This document shows, piece by piece, positions 32,902 to 42,491 of a stretch of DNA of 64,000 nt. Position 1 is the first letter of the stretch; each line of letters opens with the position of its first letter. Origin of the DNA: Geosiphon pyriformis. Taxonomy: Eukaryota; Glomeromycota; Glomeromycetes; Archaeosporales; Geosiphonaceae. The position numbers and the translations under genes were made by a program. The notes beneath the pieces are model-generated. The model saw only the letters and a list, made by a program, of their open reading frames with translations. It was not told where the DNA came from and did no database searches. Location of the stretch: NCBI GenBank assembly GCA_016748015.1, contig JAAOMT010000786.1, positions 223,744-287,743 on the forward strand, given 5' to 3'.

Positions 32902-33730
32902 TCAAGAAAATTTTTTCTCCAAAAAGTGGTAGTTTTCAGTAGTGGGAATGATATTTGGATTTGGGAGTAGAGTGTGCCTTACAATTTCGATGAAATTAGA
33001 GACAATTTGAGGGTTTTCATTTTGAAAAATATTGCTGTGTATGATTCTAATCTCTAGTTTGTTTAATAAGACAATAGGGTAATTATTGGGGTTGTAGAAT
33101 GTAACTTGAATTTTTTTCATTCCTTTGGGAATATAAACGTTTAGAATTAAGATTTCATGCTTCAAACAGATTTGTTCATTGGATTCAAAGATTTGTTGTA
33201 TAGTGGTGGGTTTTGAGCAAGTGTAAATTTCGTGATGTTCTTCAAAAGGTGAAATGGTAATTGGCTGGGAAAGTTGAAGAATCTGGTAAGATTTATTTTG
33301 TGTATTAAGAGCTATGTTTACTGGAACTGTAAATTGTCTAGTTGAACCAAAACTTTGAGTTCCTCTTTCACTTTTTCCCAATTGTTCTTTGTTGTTTACT
33401 AATTGTAAACCCGAAATGTTGATTAAGGGTAAGTAGATTGCTTGAGCAATTTTTTTAGCATGTTCAATTTTGAATAGTTTGTCTGTTTCATTCTGCAACA
33501 TAATAGTAATGTCTCCAGTGTATTCTGTATCTATAACTCCTCCTCTAATATTGATTCTTTTGCTTGCCAATGATGATCTGGAGGCAATTTGAATCATTAC
33601 TCCTGGTGGAATTTCAAGAGCAATTTTGAGATTGATTTTTGTCAAGGACTTTGGTTGAAGAACCAAAGTATCTTTTCCTGGGTATCTTAAGTTATATCCA
33701 GCATCAATTTTGTGTGCTTTTTCTGGTCTG
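32902..33730 (-). pseudogene. pol: Y2 dUTPase with beta-rich tail
   Basis: The clearest dUTPase of the window. Motif 1 DAGYNLRYP (33705-33679; canonical D of F-D-L is Asn), ALEIPPGVMIQIA, motif 2 SRSSLASKR, motif 3 GVIDTEYTGD (catalytic Asp and Tyr present), motif 4 KKIAQAIYLPL, motif 5 RGTQSFGSTRQF (33366-33331; expected G-F-G-S-T-G). Length from motif 1 to 5 is about 125 residues, normal for the trimeric family. A tail of about 130 residues has LNVYIPKG and TFYNPNN. It is in frame with gag and protease and precedes RT. Confidence 0.92.
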
Positions 33731-34500
33731 ATTCTTTGGCCATGATTGTCAAAATATTTAAGTTGTAGAGATGGTTGTTTTTCAAGAAGATAGATGGGAG
33801 TGGTTGGTAGTTCTTCTACTAGTTCAGATACTCCAAATTCGATTTCATTTTCATCATTCCCATCTGGCAGAGGAATGCTAAAAGCATAACATTCTAAACA
33901 CTATTGGTCATTACAAGGCATAACACATTCTTCACACAATTGAATGTTCATTTGCTCTAATTATTGAATTTGAGCTTCTTTGGTCGGATATATGTGGCTT
34001 GTAATTTGGTGGTAGGTTTCTACTTTATCTTTATAATCAAATCCAGCTAATTCTATGGTATACTCAATATATTCAGCTTCTTTCATTTGGTGGACATCTT
34101 TTTGGGTGGCTCTATTAATCAATGCCATTGCTAAATCAAAAATTATTTCAGCATCATGAGGGTAGTAGTAAAGTTTATTGAAAGCACTGTTATATGCTGC
34201 ATCAAATGGTGTTTTTCTTCTGATTTTTTCCAAAATTGATAGAACATATTGACAGGTTTGATCACATACTCCTTCTCTCATTGCTACATCAATCCAATTA
34301 CATTCTTCTAATAGCATTTTTCCACATGTAAGACAAGGTGTGTTGTCCTATTTTCCACTTCTTTTTGGAGATTCAAATCGTTCTCTATGGCATGCTTTGC
34401 AAAAGTAACAGGTACGAGTTTCATATTCCTTTTCTGGAGAAATACATGCTCCCATTGATGAAAGTTTTTTGTTGCAATCTTTGCATTTGAGTAGAATATA
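33731..34500 (-). pseudogene. pol: Y2 zinc-ribbon-like region
   Basis: Conserved cysteine region between protease and dUTPase. It starts CKDCNKKLSSMGAC and CYFCKACHRERF; after a stop comes CLTCGKMLLEECNWIDVA, then GVCDQTCQYVLSILEKI. A helical stretch (34317-33961) leads to the last pair, LCEEC and CLEC, near 33935-33890. Three modules align with A1 and B1. Function unknown; RNA binding or a Zn-stabilised scaffold are guesses. Confidence 0.68.
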
Positions 34501-35412
34501 GAGTGGTTGTTTCTGTGGTTCTGGTGTAGAATATCTAACTTTCTTCCATCTTCTTGATTCTTTAAAAATCTTTTGTTCTGTTTCTTCAGCCCAATTGGAT
34601 GTTGATCCAAGAGCCATGTAGGTTTCAGTAAGTGGCATTTTTTTCTCCTCTTCAAATTCAAATACTAGAGCTTTTTCTGATTGTTTGTTAAAGATACCAC
34701 AGGTTGCAGGTACTATGGTATATTGTTCTTGGTATGAGATTTTAAGTTCTTGAGTTTCCCAGTTCAGGTTTGCATTGGCCTTGAGAAGCCAATCATTTTT
34801 GACTAGAGCTTGGTATTGGGGTGCATCCATAACAAAAACTTTAACTGGAATGATGATTCCATCAATTGAAAAAGGGAAATCATCAATTTCTCCTACTGGA
34901 GTCTTCTTTATACCATCAGCTATGACAATAACTGTTTGAGCTGGTCTGTCTACATTTCATTTGAGTTGTTGTATCAGCTGGTAAGTGATGATACTTCCAG
35001 CTGATCCACTATCTAAGATTAAGTGAATGGGTTTTCCTTCCATTGTAGCTTCTGTGTACATAACAGTAATTGCTTTCTGTTCATTGACTGCTGCATTACT
35101 AAGCAGAAATGATGATTCATTTGCTTCAAATTCAAATGGAAATATGTCTGACAGATTGGCATTTTGGGCAATTTGAGCTGGTGGAATGGTGTGATTGGAA
35201 GGGTTTGATCTTGGTGCTGCAACTTTACCTTCAGAAAGTGCAGTTTGTTGAAAATCCGATTCCTCTGGTATTGTAAGATAACTGGGTTGAGTGTGATAGT
35301 GATTGGGTCTTTGCTGACCCGAATTTCGGGGAACCAACTGGTTATTTAGATTGATTCTGTTGTGGTTGTTCTGCAATTGATTTTGGGGTGTGAATTGGTT
35401 ATGTTGAACCAA
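34501..35412 (-). pseudogene. pol: Y2 protease
   Basis: SDIFPFEFEANESS, then KPIHLILDSGSAGSIITYQL with the catalytic Asp-Ser-Gly intact; a TGA (expected Trp or Arg) follows QQLK at about 34957. The next piece (34830-34501) has MDAPQYQALVKNDWLLKAN, the second landmark. It is in the same frame as gag, so it is translated as a Gag-Pro fusion in the intact parent. Confidence 0.88.
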
Positions 35413-37110
35413 TCTTCTTGCTGGTACTTGATATTGTTGAGTAAGTGGTGTCTAATATGGCTGAATTGGTAAAGATTGCTGATATTGTTGCTGTATTGAT
35501 TGTGGAGCTGGTGGATAATAGTTTTGATTTTATGGTCTTGGTGAATAATAGGTTGGTGGTAGAGATTGGTAATAGAATTGTTGTAATGAAAAATAATGTT
35601 GATTATTTCTGTTTTGTTGATCTCTTTATAATTTCCTACAATCTCGTTTCCAGTGTCCTAGAATTCCACAATAATGACAATTTTGAGATTGGTTGTTAGA
35701 TGGTGATCCAAAATTGTTTTGGTTGTGTTGTTGTGAGAGTTGATATCTTTGTAGTTGTTGTTGCTGTTGTTGTTAGTTTGTGAAGTAGCTTTCAACTTTT
35801 TTTGTGAGTTGGTCTATCTTTTCTTCAGCTGCTGAGCTGGTTTCTCTAATTGCAAGGTTTACAAGCTTGGTGTGATTTGCTTCTTCCATTGCTATTTCAT
35901 AGCTCTTTGCATATCTAATAGCAGTTGCTAAGTCTGCTGGAACATGTGGATGAACTTTCTTAATCAGTTTGTCTTTTAATCCTGCTATAAACTGATCCAG
36001 AATTTGAGCATCAGAATAGTAGTCATTGGTTTCCAATTGTTGGATTCGTCTGAGAAGTTTGTTAAATCTTCCAAGATAGGTCATAACAGTTTCAGATGTT
36101 TCTTGTTTGATATCGCGAAAGCAGTTTTTGAGAGTGATAGAGGTATTGTTATCAGTGAATTGTTATAGAAAAGCATCTTTGAATGCTTGCCAGTTTTCAA
36201 ATGGTTCTTCTAAGTTTTCAAACCATTCTCCTGCTGTTCCTTGGAGAAAGTAGGGAATTGCTTTAAGCATTTTTGCTGCAATCCAACCATTTGCATCTCC
36301 TGCTTTTTGAACCTTGTCAAGCCATTCTTGAGGACTGGTATCATTGTCTTCACCAGTGAATTCTGGGATTTTTGCAATGTAAGCAGTTGTCATTTCTTCT
36401 TTGTTTTCTGTAATTTCTTCTGGTTCTGATTCAGTTCCTTCACTTTCCAAGCTTTCTGAATAATTACTTTTGTTTTCTTGTAAGTAATCAATAATATTGG
36501 CACTTGTTGATATTGGTTCTTGCTGTTGAGTAGGGTTTCTAGGTGACTGAAAATCTTTTGGTCTAGAGAAGTGGTTGAGTGGTAAATTTGGTGTTTGTGG
36601 TTGAACAAATGAAATTGGAAAGAGTGTAATAGAAAGTGGTAATTTGACACTAGTTCTTTGTTCAGGTGTTTGCAAGTGTTTGACAGGTGTCTTTTGTAGT
36701 GTTGGAGTGTTTGGAGTGGTTCTTGAGTATTGCTTCAATCTTTGTTTGCCTTTGTTGCTTGTTTTTGTCTCTGATTCAAAGTCAAAAGAGTATTTAGACT
36801 GTACTGGGTATTTTTCTTCACAATACTCAATAATGTTAAAATTAAGTTCTTGGAAGTAGGTAGCAAGTGTTTCACTGTTCAGGTCTTCTGTTCTCAATTG
36901 TGAATAGTGCACTAAATTATTGTAGAGATTGCTTTTAACTTCTGAGATGTTGTAGTTTCCAAAAAGATAATTGTTGATGTGGTTTTCAATGTATTGGTAT
37001 ACTGATTTCTTGACAATTTCAATTCCATCTGGAATGTTGAATCTTTGCTTGCAGTGGGTGTAAATTGACTGGTAATACTCTAGAGTTGCTATGTCTGGTG
37101 TAATTGCCAC
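35413..37110 (-). pseudogene. gag: Y2 gag
   Basis: Opens at GTG-GCA-ATT (37110); in this frame the leader has a TAA and no ATG. The N-terminal domain LEYYQSIYTHCKQRF ... NNYLFG is homologous to A1, B1 and C. A Pro/Thr/Gln linker and an acidic stretch precede the core IPEFTGEDND, WLDKVQKAG, LQGTAGEWFENL and MTYLGRFN. The knuckle CHYCGILGHWKRDC is at about 35686-35645. A Gln tract lies at 35755-35700. Stops occur at about 36162, 35772 and 35640, each where Gln or Trp/Arg is expected. Confidence 0.9.
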
Positions 37111-37155
37111 TTTGAATTTGTTGTTGCTGTGTTATTTCCGTGAGAGAGCACCAAA
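37111..37155 (-). promoter_or_regulatory. Y2 primer-binding site and short leader
   Basis: On minus, LTR end GGTAACA is followed by TTTGGTGCTCTCTCACGG (TGG at 37153-37151), the likely primer-binding site. The 45-nt leader to the GTG start contains no ATG. Confidence 0.65.
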
Positions 37156-38127
37156 TGTTACCAGAGGTTTTTGGTCTCTTTTATTAAATGTTGGTAATGT
37201 TGATTTGCTGTGAATTCACGTTTTCAGGAAGTAGTTGAACCTCCAATAACTGAATTTATCTTTAGATTATCTCCTATAATTTGAACTGCTGGGCTTATAA
37301 GTGGAATAGCCAATTCCTTGCCAGTTACTTTATGTAGTTATATTGTAGTAAATGTCAACTCTTTCCCAAGAATTGCTCATCTGGAAGCTCACTAAAAATG
37401 TGTAGTTATTTTGCTGTGAAAGTCAACTCTTCTACAGGAATCTCGTCTATAGGCTATCTTAATGATTGTAATAAGAAAAGAAAAGAAAAATAAAAGAAAT
37501 GTAAAAGAAATAGAATTTTGTCAAGAAAAACGTTTTCTATCCAGGCCTGGAGTCACTAACAGTTTACTGAAATTGGTAGTTAATCAATTTCAAAATGTTA
37601 GTTGGGTTTTAAGGATTTTTCAAGTGCAATAATTAAAGAATTTGGTTTTTTCAAATTATTTGATATTTATTTTTTTTTGTGTATGTAGGAATGATTCTAA
37701 GTAATAAATCTAAAATAAGATACATTTTCTTGAAGAGAAAAGCTCTTCTTTTATACAACTTGTTGTAGTACTAGTCTATGAACTTGCACTTTTTCTTTTT
37801 GCTCAAATTTTGGCGAACTAAAGATACATTTTGATGAACTACAAGTTATTTCGCTGAACTATTGATTAATTTGAGTGAACTATTTATAATTTCGACGAAT
37901 TTCTGTAAATTTCAGCAAATTTTAGAATGTTACAAAGTTCAGGGTATTGTGTAATTTGATTATTCTACTTTCTGTTATACTAATTAGATTCTTTTAATTA
38001 AATCGTGATATGTGATAATTGATTAAATAATAAATAATAATTTGAAATGATATTAATATACTAATTAATTATAGGAATTATAAGGGTAATTTCATGCTAA
38101 TTAATAGCTAAAATTCTACTGGTAACA
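37156..38127 (-). repeat. Y2 5' LTR
   Basis: TGTTACCAGAGG ... TTCTACTGGTAACA on plus. It keeps a segment of about 33 bp (from about 37262) missing from the 3' LTR. Its U3 repeats read TTCGACGAAT (37891) and TTCAGCAAAT (37911), where the 3' LTR has TTCGGCGAAT twice. TATA-like TTTTATACAAC is near 37750-37760. Confidence 0.93.
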
Positions 38128-38796
38128 GTAGCCACCAACAATTTGGAACTTGTATTTATTATCATATTGGTTGGCTGTGGCCACTCTTTTAAAGTCATCT
38201 AATCATTCAATTGAATTTTGTGCATTGTCTCTGAATAATAGTAGTGAGATATTGTTTCTTCACCTTAAAGCAGTTTGTATGCCTTGGAGGGCGATCAGGA
38301 TGTTTTGTTGTATGAGGTCATTAGCCATTGGTTCAGGAGTAACTGTTTGTGTGGATGAGTCTGATTTGCTTGATAAAAAGTCAAAAACAGAAGCAGTTTG
38401 GTAGTTTTCTTCTTTTGTTTCAAAGGGAGTTTCAGTTGCTTGATGAGCAGCAATCCAAATGTGGATTTAATAATTCAAATATTTGAAATCAGGGGGCTGT
38501 TGTTCAAAGGTTGTGAAGTATAAAAGTTGATTAATACTGTTGTTTCTTTCTTCAAAGTTGTTTTCAAAATGAGCTTGGTCAAAGTAATAAGTTGTATAAG
38601 CTGTATAAGTTTCAGCTAAATGCTCATTTAGGAACCAGTTCCAAAAGTCTTGGAATTGTCTGCTGGATTGTTTTTCAATGGAAAAGCAAATCAAGCAGGA
38701 GGGCAAAGGATTGAGTTCAATAAAGTCTAGATTATTTTTGTTATGTGCTTCAAAGTATTCTTCTGATTGTTGTAGCAAATATGAATAATTACCCAT
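38128..38796 (-). pseudogene. gag: X1 gag, N-terminal part
   Basis: Starts with ATG-GGT (38796): MGNYSYLLQQSEEYF, as in X2 (MGDYSYLP). Open to 38467 (109 codons), then stop, then an acidic stretch and the block around AN*P; the sequence continues past Y2 at 28257. The ATG start contrasts with the GTG starts of A, B, C and Y. Confidence 0.88.
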
Positions 38797-38848
38797 ACAA
38801 TAGAAAGCAAAGTAGATTTTGACAATCTTACAGAGAGCATCACTTTTA

Positions 38849-40362
38849 TGTTATGGGTTTGAGTAATAAGCTAATGGATAGCAAGGGAGAACAGGATTGT
38901 AGGGTGATGGAAATAATCAAAGAGAATTCAACTTCAAAAAGCAAATTGAATAAGTATGGATTCAATGTGTAAGATCAGTCTTATAGAATATCTCAGTCGC
39001 TATTCTTTCAAAAGAAAACCAAAGAATTTGAAGGTAGAGGAATAGTTTGTACTGTTAACAAATAATCACATCTGGTATAATTCTATGTCTCATGTCAGCA
39101 CTCTTAAAATTCAATATTAGGTATTAGATGTACTCTTCAGTCATGTTTTATTCAATAATCTTCAAATGTTGTAATTACACATTTCAGAAAAAGGGTAAGG
39201 AATAACCAACAAGTGATCTTTTATCCCAAAATGTTCAGATATTTGAAGATAAGAAAAGAGAATTAGCAATATTACAGATGATTATTTGGGGTTTCAAGTC
39301 AAATAACAAATCTGTAACTTGGTGCTTAGAAGCTATTCACAATGATGATGATGCTAATAATGATCTGAAGGTTTTGGTAGAGTCTTTTGTATAATGAACA
39401 AAGATTCAATAATTGTTTTCAGTAGCCTCCCGAAATTACAATTCCATCAAATTTCTTTCTCAGCATGGTGGCCAGTAATCCTCCTGGTAAGCTATTCTCA
39501 AATCTATGAGTGTTTTACTCTTGTTTCACAGGTCTTTTACCAGTTTTTATAATATCTGTATCTCAGCACTTAATTTTTAATCAATTAGTAAACACAACAA
39601 AAATAAAAAAAGATAATAAAAGAAATAAAGAAAGATAAAGAAAATAAGCCAAGGCATTTACAAGTTAGTATCCTGTCAATAGCCATGATCAAGAGCTATT
39701 GTTCTAGTATTGTTAAGTATCAATTACTATCAACATGAAGTATTAATAATGAAGAGTGGATTGAGATAGTAAATAATTATTTATTGATATTTGTGTATAG
39801 AAAAGTTGCTTAGATCAAATCTAAACAGAGAGGTCTGTCTTTTCTACTTCTAATACTATCACTATATATACATAATTGAGATTCCTCAATTCTTCAATTC
39901 TTCACACCAGGAATTTTGGAATTCTTGGAATCTTGTAATTCCTTTGAAAGGAATTCTGGAATTCTGGAATCCTGCAATTCCTTGTATAAGAATCCTGAAA
40001 TTCTTAGAATCTTATAATTCTTCTTAAAAGGAATCCTGAAATTTCATATTTACTATAACTACTTCTGATTGGCTAATTTATATGCTAATATACTTCCTAT
40101 ATTTTATGAGTAACAGTAATAAGAAAATGATTGAGATGAAAGTTGTTATTTTATTTATTTGATTTCTTTTTATTTTTATATGCTTTTCTACAGCTAAGTA
40201 ATTCATTGCTTATATAGCTATTAAAAGTGGTCAATAATCAGGTCAAAAGTCAAGTCATTGATCAGATTAATGATCACTTTCTAAAATAAAATGGCTAATT
40301 ATATGACATTAGTGGCTAATATATATAATAATTAATAAGAAGTATAAGTTTTAACCATAACA
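38849..40362 (-). repeat. X1 5' LTR, split by a solo LTR
   Basis: Pieces 38849-39269 and 40116-40362. On plus it starts TGTTATGGGTTTGAG and ends TTTTAACCATAACA. It is flanked on its inner side (38829-38848) by the primer-binding region, where TGG is changed to TGA. About four 12-bp repeat units lie at 40228-40279 and the TATA box (CTTATATAG on plus) at about 40210-40218. Confidence 0.88.
39270..40115 (-). repeat. Solo LTR, family A, inside X1 5' LTR
   Basis: On plus it starts TATTACAGATGATTATTT and ends TTTTATGAGTAACA. It is close to the solo LTR at 15245, including the GGAATTCTGG-type U3 (39890-40050). Flanks are GCAA (39266-39269) and GTAA (40116-40119), one transition apart. Confidence 0.9.
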
Positions 40363-41103
40363 GTATTAAATCTTTATTGGTTGGAGTATTAGATTTTGTA
40401 AGACATTTTTACAAGTATTAAACAAATTATAGAGTCTAAGTACCATTCTAAGTTTATGGTAAGTGTTTGTTGGTCCAACTGCTATTTTGAATTTATTGTA
40501 AATTAGTTTTTATATAGCTTTAGAAGTGAAGTTTGTTGCTTTAAGTTCTAGTTTTTGTTTATAAAATGTTTTTCCAATATAAAAATATTTATAAATAAGG
40601 ATATATTTATTGTTTTGTTTATTAAAAAATAGTAGAAATTTTGTTGAGTTGTGGTATTTGGTAAGATGTTAATAGAAACAATTAAAAGATTTTCTTTTAA
40701 TGCTTATTTCAAAAGTTTTGATAATTAACTTTTAGAATAATTTCTTGTTTTTTTTTTATAAAAGTGATATTTCTACAAATTAAGTACTACTAGTGTTGTA
40801 GTTTTTTTTAAATATAATTAATTTAATTTTTATTAATTGTTATGAGTAAGTCAAAAAGTGTTATCAATAATAATATTAACTTTTAGAATATTTGCTAAAT
40901 GTTTTGGGAAATAATCATAATAAAAATAACCAACTAAAAAAATTTAAAAAAAATAAAAAAATTATTTTTAGGTATAGAGTTTTTTATATATTTTTGGTTT
41001 TGGGTTTTTCTTGTAATTATTTTACTATTTTTGTCTTATAACTGTATTACTAGAAATTATTAAGAAAAATGTTAAATTAATAGCTAAAATTTTACTGACA
41101 ACA
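40363..41103 (-). other. Y1 right part: post-integrase ORF remnant and LTR tip
   Basis: Continues family Y from 846: 40363-41075 matches 29339-30035 of Y2, the post-integrase ORF, now without any open frame. At about 41068 it jumps to AATTAATAGCTAAAATTTTACTG-type sequence ending GACAACA (41103), the outer tip of the 5' LTR. Gag, protease, dUTPase, RT and integrase are missing, so Y1 is an internal-deletion copy. Confidence 0.82.
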
Positions 41104-41485
41104 ATATAAATACTTAATAAGAAAATTTTAAATCTTTATAAAACAAATATTTTCTAACTACAACAAATAATTTTTTATGTTACTATTTTTATAATATAAA
41201 TACATAAAACAATTAAAAACTTATTTATAAAACTTAAAATAATATATATATATTAAAATATTAAACAAATAAAATATATAACCAAATAGTTTTATATATA
41301 TTACAAATAAAATAATAAGTATTCTTAAAAACTATTTTATTATTAACTATAAAAAATTTTTATTAATACAAAAAAACTTTATAAACAAAAAAAACATAAC
41401 TGGTAATTTTATTAGCTTAATTATTATTAAAAATACTAAAATAGTTTTTAATTTTTAATCAGATAACCAATAATTTTTTTAAAAA
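41104..41485. other. A+T-rich sequence, nothing recognisable
   Basis: Almost only A and T with short homopolymers and TATATATA runs. No ORF or repeat of the other families. It separates the nested block from LINE copy 1. Confidence 0.8.
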
Positions 41486-41714
41486 AATCTTCTTTTTTTT
41501 GTACATTCCAAATTCCCCAAAGAGCACAATTTTGAAAGAAGTTTTTTGTTTTTTCTATCTGTTTTATTTCACTATTTTTTTTACACATAACCCATTTGTT
41601 GTGGATATGGAGACTGCCTCTAGTGGCAGTTTGTCAAGTTTGAAGGCCCCCTTGGGTGCTTCTTCTGGTCTTACTGGTGGCTTCTTTTCACAAAAGAAAA
41701 GAGTTTCTCTTCAT

Positions 41715-42491
41715 TGTTACGGTTTAAGAATTTAGCAAAAAGAATCATAAAAATAATACAAACTATTCAATCATAATATAGCACAGTAATAATCTTAGAA
41801 AAGTAATGATTAACATAGTAGCAAACACCATCTCGCGATAGTGGCAAGCACCAGTTCACAATAGCAGCCAACACCAACTGGTGATAGCAGCAAGCACCNN
41901 NNNNNNNNNNNNNNNNNNNNNNNNNNNNNNNNNNNNNNNNNNNNNNNNNNNNNNACTTTAAATCATACTTTCAAATTAAATATCCCAAGAAACCTTTAAA
42001 ATCAAAAAGAAATGAAAAAGAATATTTAAAACTGAACTATCACAACCCAAAGTATTAAGAAACTTACTTGTATTATTTATTGAATAAAACTATCATTCAT
42101 CAACTGAATCCCTTGGAAGAATAATCCTTGATCAAGATTATTTACGTTGTTACTAATTGATAAAAGCTTTATTGTGAGAATTAGAAAAGTGCTAAAGACT
42201 ATTAACATTCTGTGTTTCTAGATTAGAGAAACACATCAGGCAATTGCAAGGATAGCCTCAGAGAAGACTCCAGACAGTGGGTAGATTTCAGTTCAGCCTT
42301 TGAGAAGGAGTACATAAACACACACAACAATCAAGAATTAAAGAATAACTTACATCGCAACAGTAAAAAGAAAGCCTTCAGTGTAACAGTGACATTATCA
42401 CACAAATAGAATTGAGGAACTCACGAAAGACTGATTGCAATTAAAGCGGGATATCAGCAATTAAATATAACAAGAAAATCATCCTGTAACA
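41715..42491 (+). repeat. Solo LTR, family B, in LINE ORF1, gapped
   Basis: Starts TGTTACGGTTTAAGAATT and ends ATCCTGTAACA. It contains the 23-bp repeats (from 41818) up to the gap. Flanks are TCAT (41711-41714) and TCGT (42492-42495), a target duplication with one transition; keeping one copy restores the LINE ORF1 frame. Confidence 0.92.
41899..41954. other. Assembly gap (56 N)
   Basis: Begins right after AGCAGCAAGCACC, unit 4 of the 23-bp array, and ends at ACTTTAAATCATAC (16679 in B1). About 155 bp of LTR is missing compared with B1, so N length is not the real size. Confidence 0.95.

Larger units (their letters stand above)
28258..38127 (-). mobile_element. Y2: best-preserved Ty3/gypsy element with dUTPase
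   Basis: Complete element in minus orientation. LTRs are 37156-38127 (5') and 28258-29197 (3'), with ends TGTTACCAG / CTGGTAACA on plus. It is inserted in X1 gag with a perfect GTAG duplication (28254-28257 and 38128-38131); the X2 gag reads straight across this site. From 37110 to 32578 gag, protease, zinc region, dUTPase and start of RT lie in one frame, with scattered single stops. One A is missing in a homopolymer (32616-32625), and there is another shift before integrase. It is the youngest complete element here by conservation. Confidence 0.95.
847..40362 (-). mobile_element. X1: Ty3/gypsy element split by six later insertions
   Basis: X1 lies in minus orientation, from its 5' LTR (38849-40362, itself split) to its 3' LTR (847-875 plus 10882-11581). 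Its own sequence is 847-875, 10882-14156, 15068-15244, 16107-16342, 25627-28257, 38128-39269 and 40116-40362, about 7.7 kb in total. Removing the six inserts gives a collinear order of gag, protease, RT, RNase H, integrase and a C-terminal region. It is flanked by ATAT (843-846) and GTAT (40363-40366), a 4-bp target duplication with one transition, and family Y sequence continues on both sides. X2 at 61271 is a second copy and confirms the LTR, gag and protease. Confidence 0.9.

Noticed and set aside
36241-36859. Plus-strand Cys/Phe-rich ORFs
   Set aside because: Shadows of the Y2 gag coding strand.
28258-38127. Claim that Y2 is intact and active
   Set aside because: RT box and integrase triad are present, but several in-frame stops and at least one frameshift (32616-32625) break gag-pol.
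41499-41735. Start of LINE ORF1 at 41499
   Set aside because: Copy 2 starts at the METAS/LETAS block; the upstream part is not conserved as protein and the end reads into the inserted LTR.
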